In this document: one piece after another, positions 42,825-53,884 of the stretch
How positions within the stretch are numbered: position 1 is the first letter of the stretch
Layout of the letters: every line of letters starts with the position of its first letter
Assembly (NCBI RefSeq): GCF_963855985.1
Contig: NC_087104.1
Span: 2,480,001 to 2,544,000, forward strand
Source of the DNA: Ostrinia nubilalis
Taxonomy: Eukaryota; Arthropoda; Insecta; Lepidoptera; Crambidae
Length of the DNA stretch: 64,000 nucleotides
Reading direction: 5' to 3'
The notes under the pieces: generated by a model
What the model saw: the letters and a program-made list of their open reading frames with translations, nothing else
Databases searched by the model: none
Told to the model about the DNA's origin: nothing
Position numbers and translations under genes: made by a program

Positions 42825-45800
42825 ATGAGGCTGTGTTTAATGTTAAGTGTTGTGCTTTTACATGGAAGCTTTTCTGATGTAAGTTTAAAAATAAGTTATT
42901 TTTTCAATTATTTATAGCATGGTTTTACGATGACTAAATTTTTTAAAAGTCTCCCGTAAAACTCTACCGGTTTTTTTTGTAGATTTTCTTGTCGTTTTTT
43001 TGACGATTTTAATGAATTTTATAAAACTTTGTAAATATTATCGCGAATGCAAGAAGATAAAACACGTAGGTAGGTATTAATTAATTCGGCGAACTATGCG
43101 TTATCTTTGACATTAAATAAGACTAACATTGTATTATAATACCTATTGTCACGCTTGAAAACATAAATTACTAAATACAAATAAGATACATAGAGTAAAT
43201 GACTGTTATCCTTCATGATTCAGAACAATGTCAGGTATCTTTGAGGGATAGAGTATGTCACCAGGATTGTGTGTGATTTTGGTTACATACAACACACAGA
43301 AATACCAAGTAATGTAGGTAGATTCTAGCCAAACTGGAAACAAATAAATCATTTTACACTAATATGTACGCCACCTGGGAAGCGAACCCCGAACTTCCAA
43401 GGTTCAACTCTAACCACTGAACTATGGGGGATTAAACATTAATTGCTTACACATAAAAGCCCTGTTCTTAAGAAGGTCAACGACCTGAGTTTACTTACAT
43501 CTGGTGCAACTAAAGTGCATGCGTGAACTTGCATAATGACCGCGAATATTCACATCTGTTAACTTCGCTGTATGGATCTCAAAGAGTTGCATGTGTTCTA
43601 AATTCAAAATGGTCTTAAACGTCAAACACGCATTTGTTTTTTTTTATATTCTGTATTTATTTTTTCTTTCGTATATGGCTTCGCGGGCTATGCGGGTTGC
43701 ACAGACAGTGTCAAGTTTATAATAAGTAATCAAGTAAAAAAAGATTCAATAGTTTTGTCAAAGACTCGCTGCCGATGGGATGATAAAACTTTCGTGCGCT
43801 AGGGAGATACGCATGCAGTGCGTCCCTTGTCGATATAATGATAATACATAATGAATAGTGAATGAATGAAAAAAGTTTCTGTCAAACATTACGTTTAACT
43901 TTCCCGCCAAAATCTATCAAATTAATTTGCCAAAATCCTAGATAGGTTTGCACGCAATGGGTTTTTTTCTCCGTAGCTTGCCACTTGAGAGACAATTGGG
44001 TTATTGGCACCGTCAGTCAATTGACATACTTCGCGATGCTTTTTTGTTCTGTCAGGACTCAAATTAAGGTCATAATGATGGTCTATTATTTGCTGACAAG
44101 ACCTAAATTAATTTAATTAATCGAATTAAATTAATTTAGGTCTTGTCTCGAAGTTGTGATAGGTACTTATAAAGTTTAATATGAGCTTTTTATACGAATA
44201 TTAATAATGTCAATTGTTAATATTTCCTATGAAGCCACGATAGCCGAACGGTGAAGGGGTCGCACTGACCGACTCGTGATCCGGGGAAAGCCGGTTCGAA
44301 TCCCGCCGCCGCTCGACTATTGTGGTGAGCCCACTTGTGACACAAGCTTAATTAGCTTAGTACGAGAGGCTAACGGGACTATTAGTAATATGTGCAATAC
44401 ATATTACTAATAATCTTTAAAAAAAAACTAAAGACTAATTGTCTCTTACGGGATTCGATCTCACAAATTTTGTAGTGCTAAGAATAGCCATTGATGGACT
44501 GTATCAAAAGATGAATAAAAATGCCACTTCTAAAGTAGGTAGGTATATCGAACTCGAGTCATGCAACGGTGAATAATACAAACATTGACATATTGCTGTA
44601 TTTTGTAAATGGCAGTCACATTGATAGTTATCATGGTCGCGAATTCGAATACAAGTAGGTGCGTCTTTAGGTATGATAATGGGCAAAAGATGTGTTTTAA
44701 ATTTTTAGCTTAAGACTTATCTAGGAATAGATACTCTCTTGTAGTGTTTTGGCTATCATGAACTATGGACACTAATAATATCGCAGTACTTAACAATTAT
44801 TTAGATTTTAGCAATATAAATTACTTACCCCAAGAACCTTGAATGAATCCGCCATTTGTAGAACCTAACCCAAACACAATGGGAAAAGGCACAAAAGAAG
44901 AAGAAGAAAGTTATAGAACCTATCCGAACCTTTTCAAACAACATTTTTTTCTTTCAGGGCAACCGACCAAAACTAAGAAACTCCAAAGAGTCTTCAGTAG
45001 AATACTTCACGCGACAAAAAAGTCATTTAACAATACCAATCATGATGCACTTCGATAAATCCCTAACCGACAAACTAGTGAAAGAACACAAGATAAAAAC
45101 CAGAAAAAAGCTGAAAGATATATCAAGGAATATCCTAAAAGAGGTAGAAACGTACTTCAGGCACCAAAGTCTGAACCACAGCATACATTTTAACTTATTA
45201 GATACAAAATTCGTAAAGAAAAATAAGCTAGAAATGGATGATAATGGATCGAAATACTTGAAGAATTATTGCACGAAACAAGGACATAAGAAGAAAGAGA
45301 GTAGAAGATGGTGGTTCTCAGTCCTTTTGACAGGAATGGATTTGTTTTATCTGGATAAGAATGGACGAAAAATCAGGAGTAGTACAGGTAATTTTGGATC
45401 TTATGTAATTTCTTCTGCCTGTAGTCATATCATAAAGACATAATCCAATAGATAGAATGCCCTTCCATGATATCCATTAAGTAGTACGAGTATATCCGTT
45501 ATGCTAGCACCCATAACACAAGCATATCAATTGCTTACTTTGGGGCTATATGGTGCTGTGTGAAATTATCCTAAGATATATTATTATTAAGTGTCTAGAA
45601 TCCCGTAGATCTTAGAGACCTGAAGTTCAGTAGATAACCTCAAAAACTTTACAAACTTATCAATAAATGAGCTTACAAAGTAGTGTTCTTAATAATCAAT
45701 TTCCTTGAGGGTCCAATGACAGTTTAGCCACATTATCTTTCTGGGACAAACTTGACCTTCACTGGTTGAGTTTTTATTGGCGGTCAAGCTGTTGATCCTG

Positions 45801-47679
45801 GCTACTCAGTAGTTGCAGCGGTGGGTACGTGAGGTGGGAAGACCTTCTAATAAAAGGTTTGTATAGATAAGGTCTATTTTAAACACTTGCAATCGGGCCT
45901 ACACCAAACTCTGTATAAACGAGCTATCAGTACAAACCAATTTGATACTTTGTGCCTACAAAATTTCACGCTCAATTGCCTGAATTATGTCTCAAACAAT
46001 GTTGAAATGACCTAGAAGCCACGATGATTAGGCATACAAAAAGCTGTAACTGGAAATAGAAATGGCGTCGGTGCAAATAGGGTTGCCAGATGGTCGAGAT
46101 TTTGCGGGATTCCCCCGATTTATTGTATGTTCTGACTCTCCACAAAATCCAAAATCTCCCAAAAATCTTTCTTTTTAGTGTAGAATTTTTTTTATTGCTG
46201 GCGGCAACCCTAGATGCAAATGATGTCACGAGGCTGCGTATGATTTTTGATGTCATTTTGAGATCCACGATGTCGATATTATAGTCAATTGGTAGGAATT
46301 ATTTATACCTAGCATGACCATAAATGATATTACAGAAACAGACTAATGTAAGCTAATTAAGTTCACACTTTATAACTTTACTAAATAGTAAATTTTAGTA
46401 AATTAAAGTACCACATCAAGCTAAACACAATGACATCATTATGTACTTACACCCGTATTCACAAACATTAATACTATGAGGTCTCACAGTGCGCGTGAAC
46501 GCACAGGGTCACACGCGAACCAATCACAGAGCTCTATTCAACGCTGTGCGTTCGATTTGCTGCTTTACTTAAGCAAGCTAGCCGTTAAGCTAGCACCCAT
46601 AACACAAGCATTAAGTTGCTTACTTTGGGGCTAGCTGGCGCTGTGTGAAATTGTGCAAAGATTTATAAAAAAAAAGCATCGTTTGTGAATACGAACGTTA
46701 GTCTTGGGGTGATTTTGCAGCAAAAATGTATGGTTTGATGTGCTGTCAACTGTACCTAATCCAAATTATTATTATTTTTTCAGGACGAAGCTATATGGGA
46801 GGTGTTTGCGCTTTAGACAAGAGCTGCACTGTGCTAGAGTGGAATCCGAAAAATATTGGATATCTTCTTACACATGAAATAGGCCACAGGTAGAGTTTAT
46901 AGCTTTTATAAAACATGGACAAAGAAAGTATAAGATACTAGGCACACAGCCTTTAATTGTTACCCTTCTCAAATACTTGTTATTGGTACCTTTATTTTAA
47001 TTTAATTTCCCTTCTAAAACTCTTTATTCCTTAAATGTGTCATTGCTTTTTACTTAAACAGTGTTATCAAGTATTATGTAGCAGCAAAATATTTTTGGAT
47101 GGCCATATTCACTTCTATTTAAGTAAGTTAAAACGAAGAATTCAAAAACTGAAAATTAGTTAAAAGATGATCTTTATATCTGATCATTATAGACTACCGC
47201 ATGATAATCATTTTTCAATATCATTCTTCCAGCCTCGGCATGTCACACGACGGAGCACCCCACAACGACTGCCGGCCCCATCGGTACATCATGAGCAACA
47301 AGTACCACCCGCGGTACCACCCTAAGACCTGGTCCGGCTGCAGCAAGAAAGATCTCCAACGGTTTCTTCTGTACGTATCTCTTTCTTTTGAACTCCTCCT
47401 ATGTTCTACTGATTAATTTCGCTGCGAGTCCAACAACTGTTTAACTTTCCCCGGGACAAAATTGACCTCCATTGATTGGGTGGGTTTTTCTATTCCTTAA
47501 ATGCTCTGCTATTCGAATATTATTAATATTTTAAAATATTTCTTAAAAATCTAGTTTTACCTAATACGAGAATTTTTTTTTCCAATGTCAATGGTTCACA
47601 ACGAAAAGTTGGAGGAGAAGTAAAGTTTTAAATTCTGTTTTTTGGTTTCAGGAGCAGAAAAGCTTGGTGCCTTAGATAG
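42825..47679 (+). CDS. Secreted ADAMTS/reprolysin-type zinc metalloprotease, catalytic domain only, 5 exons, 251 aa
   Basis: Predicted secreted M12B (adamalysin/reprolysin) zinc endopeptidase. Exons: 42825-42878, 44958-45387, 46784-46889, 47233-47370, 47652-47679; all introns are GT-AG and phases match at each joint. Exon 1 gives a signal peptide (MRLCLMLSVVLLHGSFSD). The catalytic domain starts near residue 41 (LTIPIMMHFDKSLTDKLVKE), continues through FSVLLTGMDLFYL, and has the zinc site THEIGHSLGMSHDG (His192, His196, His202; Glu193 catalytic; Asp203 typical of ADAM/ADAMTS). Met217 in RYIMS is the likely Met-turn. The cysteines of GGVCALDKSC and NDCRPH fit the family. The protein ends at SRKAWCLR, exactly where an ADAMTS disintegrin-like domain would begin, so thrombospondin repeats are absent. 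No ~200-residue propeptide or furin site is seen. Either activation is unusual or propeptide exons in the 2,079-bp first intron were missed. Similar catalytic-only reprolysins are known from insects and wasp venoms (from memory). Confidence 0.88.
43250..43437 (-). mobile_element. tRNA-derived SINE in intron 1 of the protease gene
   Basis: On the minus strand: CATAGTTCAGTGGTTAGAGT (box A) and GGGGTTCGCTTCCCAGGTGG (box B), followed by a body. Opposite in direction to the host gene. Confidence 0.6.
44095..44147. repeat. Perfect 24-bp inverted repeat, 5-bp spacer
   Basis: Left arm 44095-44118 starts GACAAGACCTAAATTAATTT; the right arm 44124-44147 is its exact complement; spacer AATCG. Probably a minimal MITE or fused transposon ends. 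Confidence 0.85.
44231..44375 (+). mobile_element. tRNA-derived SINE
   Basis: Box A-like ATAGCCGAACGGTGAAGGGG, box B CCGGTTCGAATCCCGCCGCC, then CTCGACTATTGTGGTGAGCC and the 3' module GTGACACAAGCTTAATTAGC. Same family as 36190-36345. Confidence 0.7.
44382..44413. repeat. Short perfect hairpin
   Basis: ATTAGTAATATGT, 5-nt loop GCAAT, then ACATATTACTAAT directly after the SINE body. Confidence 0.75.
45490..45600 (+). mobile_element. SINE 3' module in intron 2 of the protease gene
   Basis: TGCTAGCACCCATAACACAA, then TTGCTTACTTTGGGGCTATA and GGTGCTGTGTGAAATTATCC, matching the insertion at 46579-46675. Confidence 0.65.
46070..46220. mobile_element. hAT-type MITE (135 bp) with near-perfect 8-bp target duplication
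   Basis: GGTGCAAA (46070-46077) and GATGCAAA (46213-46220) flank 46078-46212. The ends are TAGGGTTGCC and GGCAACCCTA. Interior is non-coding. The 8-bp duplication with one mismatch and TAG-starting ends indicate a non-autonomous hAT element. Confidence 0.7.
46447..46697. mobile_element. TIR MITE carrying a SINE insertion
   Basis: Ends CGTATTCACAAAC and GTTTGTGAATACG are inverted. The body (GAGGTCTCACAGTGCGCGTG, CCAATCACAGAGCTCTATTC) matches the minus-strand copy at 51503-51640, apart from about 97 extra bp (46579-46675) that are a SINE 3' module ending in an A run. Confidence 0.75.
46579..46675 (+). mobile_element. 5'-truncated SINE inserted in the MITE
   Basis: CTAGCCGTTAAGCTAGCACC through GGCGCTGTGTGAAATTGTGC to an AAAAAAAAA tail. 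The uninterrupted copy at 51.5 kb joins the two sides directly (TTAAGCAAGCATCG, complement), so both joints are known. The duplicated target is AAG or a little more, blurred by the A tail. Confidence 0.7.
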
Positions 47680-47703
47680 TATAACATTCCAGCTAGATGA
47701 TAC

Positions 47704-47709
47704 ATTAAA
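47704..47709 (+). terminator. Possible poly(A) signal of the protease gene
   Basis: ATTAAA variant 25 bp after the stop, with a T-rich stretch following. Position inferred only. Confidence 0.4.
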
Positions 47710-47940
47710 CTTTTTTTCTTATAACAAAATCACAATTCTCGAACGCCTTGTGTTTTATTTGTCGCAAACTCCCATCCCGTAACAAGTTAGTTAGAAATGA
47801 TTTTGTTCGTTTACCGCAAGCTGTTGTATCTCAATGAATTTGCTCATGAAGTTTAGTCAGAATAGTACCATTACAGTATTTAAATCCAATGATACAAGGC
47901 ATTCATTCTTTATTTAATTAAGTGGAATAAATGAAATAAT

Positions 47941-47996
47941 TGTGGGACGCCTTTGTCCAGCAGTGGACGTCATTCGGCTGAAACGAACGAAGGAAA
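47941..47996 (+). mobile_element. RTE-like LINE 3' fragment, AACG-type tail
   Basis: GTGGGACGCCTTTGTCCAGC, AGTGGACGTCATTCGGCTGA and AACGAACGAAGG. Confidence 0.75.
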
Positions 47997-47999
47997 ATA

Positions 48000-49138
48000 A
48001 TGAAATAGTCGCATTTTCTTTTCTTAATACCTACTTTAAGCAGTTTATTGTTCCCTCGTTATAATAAATGCTTATGTTTTAACACATTTTTTATTGAGTA
48101 AAAGATACCTGAAATTATGCGCTAATCATTGCAATTTATATCTCCCAGCATGGTTTCAGAAAAAAACTCGCCAAGTTACCGCAATGAGTCTGTAAGTAGA
48201 TCTAGACCGAGTCTAGACTAGACCACAAAAAGGTCTATTGCGTAACCAACCACCTACAATGAATGAACTGATGATAACGGAACCGCAATACTAAGGACTT
48301 TCACTTCGGGGCATGACTTCGGAAGTAAAATAATTATGATCACAGCTTCCATGAAATTCTGAAAAACCCTTATTATTAATACTGTAGCCCTTTAAAAAAT
48401 TACTTAGTACTCAAATGATGAAAAACTATCAAGAGATAACATTTCTTATTCGTTCTCTTTTTATTTTGTGGTGTATAATGTATACAATAAAGTTTGTTCT
48501 ATCTATCTATCTATACCATAATCACCTTAATTCAAAAAGCTATTTAGGAAATCCAGAATAAGAATGGCCATGAAAATCATTCATGATGTCCCCTACGAAC
48601 CCAATCAAAGCTAGAATTACCTACACTAAGGTCGGTATTGCAAAACAACGCTCTATTACAAGATTATGCCCTATGATTGGTCTAAATATATAAATTCACC
48701 AAATTATAAGGCTTTCCGCTCATCAGGCAGCCTGGCTGTGGCAGCTAATCCAGTATGAACACTCTTGGCTGCCTAGAGCCCGGGCTCCCATACAAAAAAT
48801 CTAAATCAAAAAGTCGTTCCGCAATACTTACTTAACTTAAATCAAGATAAATATCACCTACACCAATAAACTCAGCACTTTTACAGCCGTGCCACTTTTA
48901 GCAGAAAGTTCGCAAGTTCCATTGTTCAAGACGTACCAAAACAATGCGTCTGAGGAAAACATTTAATTGCGCATCTCGGATGTCAGACGCTCCATTAAAT
49001 TGGACATGACTTTCGCCGCGTGCGCACCCCAGCATGAACAATCTGTAACATTTCGTAATCAAATTCGGGCCACGCGCCTACGCAGGCCAGGGGCCATGCA
49101 TTTTATTGTTGAACTAACAGCAAACTTCTTGCATTTTT
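48000..49138. other. Intergenic; LINE 3' scrap with TCTA tail near 48470
   Basis: 48465-48520 (TTTTGTGGTGTATAATGTAT, then ACAATAAAGTTTGTTCTATC and TCTATCTATC) is a polyadenylation-like 3' end with a TCTA repeat. It recurs inverted at 57365-57430. No gene seen. Confidence 0.4.
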
Positions 49139-49141
49139 TGT

Positions 49142-49322
49142 GCATAATAAGGCAGGTATTTGACCGCAATCGCACCTGGTGTTAAGTGAGATGCAGTCTA
49201 GGATGATACATATCTGCCCTGTAAGTGCCTATTCACTTTCGCCTTGAGAAGGTCCGGATTATAGTGTTCGGGAAGGACAGCAGCAGGCAGCGAATTCCAG
49301 TCCCTAGCTGTTCGTCAGAGTC
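49142..49322 (-). mobile_element. CR1/Jockey-group LINE, ORF C-terminus and 3'UTR
   Basis: The minus strand reads RTARDWNSLPAAVLPEHYNP, DLLKAKVNRHLQGRYVSS, then a stop. The 'WNSLPAxVxPxxYN...K..VNRHL' order is the typical C-terminus of this group. This is the reference copy for the scraps at 7600, 17032 and 28926. Confidence 0.75.
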
Positions 49323-49324
49323 AT

Positions 49325-50188
49325 CGAATTTTAAATGGCTTTAAAAAATTGTACCTAATACACTTTGAAATTGCGATTTGTCCTAACTCTACCATAAAAG
49401 TGACTCATAGAGTTTTGAAATAAAAAGAAATTTTGTATCCAATTAATTCTGAAAAATTATTTATCTCATAGCGTTCGAGAATAGGTCTCATTAAGTATAT
49501 CATGTATTTCAAGTTATTTTGCATGAACTTCATTTACAGAAAGAACTTTGGTTTCAGTTTACAATAAAATTATTTTTTTTTTGTGAAAAGTGACGTTTCA
49601 ATGCTAACGATTTTTTTATAATGCCCACTATCTCCAGGTCTAAGAGCCCATAACTCCCTCAATGAACATTTCACACTTCTATTGCATATAATATAGAGTC
49701 CAAATTCGCACAAGCTCGTAACAAACCTCTATCATTTGAAATAACACCATATTAGTATTCGTGCAGTATACAAAACTGAAAGTTCTTGGTTTTATAGCGA
49801 AAGTGCAAAAAAGAGTGAAATTTTTAAGTAGATGTATTAAAGTCATACGTGACTTTTCAATAGCTTAAAAGTAACGAGTCTAAATAATGTGTCTTTATTA
49901 CTTTAGACTAGTTTCTGCTCGCAGTTTTGCTTGCATGAATATAAGGCTGAGTTGTACCATCTAACCTTGACCATAACGATAACTGGTGTTTTTTGTATGG
50001 AGTTTGACAGATTTTTGACGTTTGTCAAAGTTAAGTAAGATGGTGCAACCCAGTTTGTATGGTCTGTCAAATAAATAAGTCATCATCATGACTACTACGA
50101 AGACTTAAAATGTAACTAGAGAATTAGTTACTCAGTCTCGTATTTTCTTCAAATACTGCCAAAAATGCATAAACATCAATTTATTGAC
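49325..50188. other. Intergenic, no gene seen
   Basis: AT-rich, with several conserved-looking dispersed words but no exon. Confidence 0.35.
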
Positions 50189-50276
50189 AAACTAGCTTTT
50201 GCCCGCGGCTTCACCCGCGTGAAATTTAGTTTGTCACATATCGTCATAAACTATATGTTATTCTGGGTAATAAACA

Positions 50277-50489
50277 ATCCCATCAAAAACAATACTTGTC
50301 AAAAAAACCAAGTCTCGCAACTCAGTTGTTCTACGGTAAAAAGTTGTGAGATCCATGTAATACCAAGTCCAGGCCAGGAAATCTTTAACGTTTTACATAA
50401 ATTATTGACTTGGCCATCGCACTAAATAATTTAATTTACACGTGTTTTCATGACTTGGTTTTTTTGACAAGTATTGTTTTTGATGGGAT
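50277..50489. mobile_element. MITE with perfect 38-bp inverted ends (213 bp)
   Basis: Left arm 50277-50314 begins ATCCCATCAAAAACAATACT; the right arm 50452-50489 is its exact complement. The interior is short and non-coding. Inserted within the Helitron copy. Confidence 0.8.
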
Positions 50490-50692
50490 CTCATTTCTTT
50501 TTGTATTTTGTAGACAGCAGTTATGTATCTAGAAAACTGGACCGAAATTTAAAAATTTTACTCGACTTGGCGGTTGCGCTACCGTGCTCCCAAATATTTT
50601 AGTTTTTCCTTGATTCATACACCAAACACTACTTATATTCCAAATTTGAAGCTTCTAGGTCTGCTAGAAGTGCCTTAGAGTTTTGATGATCG

Positions 50693-50733
50693 GTGAGTCA
50701 GTGAGTCAGTGAGTCAGTGAGTCAGTGAGTGAC
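50693..50733 (+). repeat. Octamer tandem repeat GTGAGTCA
   Basis: About five units. It lies inside a dispersed repeat (TTCTAGGTCTGCTAGAAGTG upstream) like the one ending at 1517. Confidence 0.85.
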
Positions 50734-51035
50734 AAAATTAAGTAACTTTGACCCGTTATAATTCTTAAACTACTGGTTCAAATTGAATGAAATTTTAAAT
50801 ATACCGTGTCTTTACAATGCCTGCATAGCTAATGAAAATTCAGCCTTCTAGTTTTATCCACAACAAAGTTACAGGCGGTCGAAAATGGCCTGAATTGCTT
50901 CGAGAAAAGGATGGCACTGCCGTGCCCCCAGATAATACTGTAAAGTTTCATAAAAATCCGTTTAATAGTTTTTTTGCGTGAAAGAGTAACAAACATCCAG
51001 ACATCCAAACTTTCGCATTTATAATTATTATAAGT

Positions 51036-51500
51036 ATAAGTAAAATGTTTTGCATACCAATTTTCATTCGCTATTTTACTCGTTTTATGTTTTGTTATAT
51101 CTAATTTATTTCGATGGTTTACGCATTAACTCGACATAGAGATATACACATATAGAGTTATTTTTGTATAATTACCAATAGTAGTAAGAATCAAGACTTA
51201 ACTACGTAATTATCAATTTATTAGCGGACGAAATACTAAATCAAAATAAAGACTTATAATTGCATTATTAATAGAATGCAACTTTTATGTTGCTTTGAGG
51301 CAATTACTCTTAGAAATGTGGTTAAGAGAAGATGTATCAATTAGTTACGGTATGATAATAATAATAATTTACAAACAGACATACTAAATTGTCTTATTAA
51401 TATGGAAGAGCAATTTTGTAAAAGAATTCGAGATTTATGATATAGATAGGTAGTAAAACATTGGTAGGTTTATTAATATTGTACGCTATTACACTTACGC
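51036..51500. other. Intergenic, no gene seen
   Basis: AT-rich; no supported feature. Confidence 0.4.
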
Positions 51501-51502
51501 CC

Positions 51503-51640
51503 ATATTCACAAACGATGCTTGCTTAAGTGAAGCAGGAAATCGAACGCACAGCGTTGATAGCTCTGTGATTGGTTCGTGTGTGACCCTGTGCGTCCACGC
51601 GCACTGTGAGACCTCATAGAATGTTTGTAAATACGTGCGT
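51503..51640 (-). mobile_element. TIR MITE, uninterrupted copy
   Basis: Same family as 46447-46697 but without the SINE. Ends ACGCCCATATTCACAAACGA and the complement of ACGCACGTATTTACAAACAT. Confidence 0.7.
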
Positions 51641-51984
51641 AAATCATTTTTTTTGTCCATAACTTAGCTTATGGGAGATAATTTGAAAATTAGGTCTTAT
51701 TCATTTCTTAAAATTATTAATGTTATGTCTTTTCAGATATCATAAGTTTCATAAAATGCACAAAATGTAAGGTTCTATTGAGTTAGTGCCAATAAGCCCT
51801 TTCTACAGCCTTGCTTATCGATGCGTTACGATTTACAGTAATGCTTTTGTCTTTTAAAGTAACCCTCCATCAGACAACGGTGTCTATAAGGCCAATGCAC
51901 TTTTCTATCCCTATGAATAGTTCATACAACCCTAAGACCTTCAATGCACAAATACTAAAAATGCATATTCTCTGTAAGCTCGCT

Positions 51985-52125
51985 CTATCATGCTCGCTGA
52001 TGGTAGGCGCTGCCCGCCGAAATGTATGAAGCATCGGCGCCGAGCAATCAGCGTCACGTTTCCTAATTAGGTACATACATTTTATTGATCTGTCAGCGCC
52101 GACGATCAGTGAGAGTCAGCGCGAT
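51985..52125. repeat. Palindromic repeat with AATCAGCG / GGCGCTG words
   Basis: CGCTGATGGTAGGCGCTGCC, TCGGCGCCGAGCAATCAGCG and CTGTCAGCGCCGACGATCAG form partial inverted repeats. Probably a MITE; ends not resolved. Confidence 0.35.
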
Positions 52126-52129
52126 TCTA

Positions 52130-53588
52130 AAACCAACCTCACTGATTGGTAAAATTCCGTATCGACTAAAATAAACATAAAAAATGATTCCATACAAAAT
52201 TGCCAGAGTCACAACAAACAAAAAAGAATTTTTTCCCCAAGTAAAACGAACGACGAAATTTTGCTTGCGGTGAAAGAAAATACAGGGAAAAAAGTCGACC
52301 GGAATTTTTTATACAACAGAATAAAAATATCAGAAAATTCATCTAAACAATAACAAAAAATTTTCAGCATTATATTCAGTCTGACTGATAAAATCAGCCC
52401 ACAAGATGTAAAACATATTATCGCCCCCTAAAAGATACTGAACTGCCTAATGGATGCAGGATTCGGAAGCGAACTGTAAGGAAAACAGCGGCGATCACAA
52501 TAGATCGGCACCGGTCGCAGTGATACTAGGACTTTATTGAACTAGAATAGCCGCTCAACACAAAAAAATTGATCTCACAATCCTCGCTCGTAGCAGGCAC
52601 TCACAGGGTTAACACAGCTAATTGTCTTTTGTTATTAATTAACTCATTATAAAACAGAATAACGGCACCGCTTTGTTCGCGAGTGTGCCAGTGGGGCAGT
52701 TTGTGGTTACAAAGGATTTAGTTAAACTGGAGAAAATTGTTTTCATGTGTTGATTTTTCAATAGAAAGATGTCAATTAAAGTCAGTAAGAAATTGTTGTC
52801 TCATTAGCGATATAATTTGAAAAAGATGGATTGTGCGTTATACTGTTTTATGAGCAACTGATCTAATAGGCATAAACTTTAAACAAACGGAACTACTCCT
52901 GCTCGATGAACCGATGACCTTAAGAAGGCGTTGGATGAAAAAGATGAGAGATTGCACTGTGGTGACCGATTTTAAATTTTAAATAAGAATCACTCAGGAA
53001 GAAAAGAAATCACTCATACATAAAACTCACCAATCAGTAGATTTTTCAGTAAAAACCTTTACAAACCGCCCTTTATATTTGTTTTGGTTATCTAGTATTG
53101 GTGGTCAAACTGTAAGGCTCCTGGATCCTGGCTACATAACTTACATCGGAGAGAAAGAAATGTCAGAACTTATTTTTAAACCAAACAGTTGATAATTAAT
53201 TTGTTTTACAAACACTTATGTAACCTGCCCCATACTTGCTCCAAACCAGACGTCCCATACAAATGGTTCTGCCCACAAAAAGCAAAGAACATTAATTGTG
53301 CGCATTGGCAATAGTAAACAGTGAAACAACGTATGCTACAGTTCCGCCTCGGTTGCTGCCTCTCTCGCGTGGAAGAGCACAGAAGTGGCGTGGAGTGGAG
53401 TCTCTATCTTATAGTAATTTTTTTAATAACTAAATTAGCTTATTCGACAATCGAGAGATTTTTTCTGTTAAAGAATCTTATCAGAAAAAGGAAAGCATAT
53501 AGGGCAGTTTTTCTTCAAAATGTTTTAATAACGTAATTGGTCTAGCCGCTCTTGTTTTGCACTTAGAACACATTTCTAAATGCAATTA
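52130..53588. other. Intergenic; possible promoter near 52650
   Basis: CATTATAAAACAGAATAACG at 52646-52665 resembles a TATA box with downstream GC-richer leader (GTGTGCCAGTGGGGCAGTTT), but no coding exon follows. Weak. Confidence 0.25.
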
Positions 53589-53624
53589 TATTTATGTATG
53601 TATATTTTATGCAGTATAGGTTAG

Positions 53625-53881
53625 TGTCCGTGACTCTCACTCGGCATGGGGCACACTGAAAACCAGCGTCGTGGCTTCCCTCACCGGGGGCCACGGCATA
53701 TGCTGAGTGGGGTCCCATTGCGATGGGCATCGCTGTGCGACAGGGTGGCACTGCTTAGTTTACTTGCTCATTCATTGTATGTTTTATGTCACCTCTGTCT
53801 TATTTGCTTTTTTTTTTATTTTACCTCTTTTGTCTTTTGTGATGTCCATGGCAATAAATGTTTCTTTCTTTCTTTCTTTCA
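53625..53881 (+). mobile_element. Non-LTR-type 3' end with TTTC-repeat tail
   Basis: GC-rich block (GGGGCACACTGAAAACCAGC, GGGGGCCACGGCATATGCTG) then GGCAATAAATGTTTCTTTCT: an AATAAA followed directly by TTTC units. Open frames across it are in different frames from each other, so it is not a host exon. Confidence 0.5.
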
Positions 53882-53884
53882 ATT

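Larger units (their letters stand above)
50192..51035 (-). mobile_element. Helitron-like element split by later insertions
   Basis: The 3' side (CTAG complement at 50192-50195, then CTTTTGCCCGCGGCTTCACC) matches 38186-38260. The 5' side resumes at about 50938 (TGTAAAGTTTCATAAAAATC, GCGTGAAAGAGTAACAAACA) and fades near 51035. The middle holds a MITE (50277-50489) and another repeat (50490-50935). Confidence 0.65.

Noticed and set aside
44843..45058. 71-codon frame starting MNPPFVEPNPN as a separate gene
   Set aside because: It overlaps the start of protease exon 2 in another frame and runs through the splice acceptor at 44957; the in-phase exon explains the region better.
50693..50733. CRISPR-like short regular repeats
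   Set aside because: The GTGAGTCA units are head-to-tail with no spacers, and the genome is eukaryotic.
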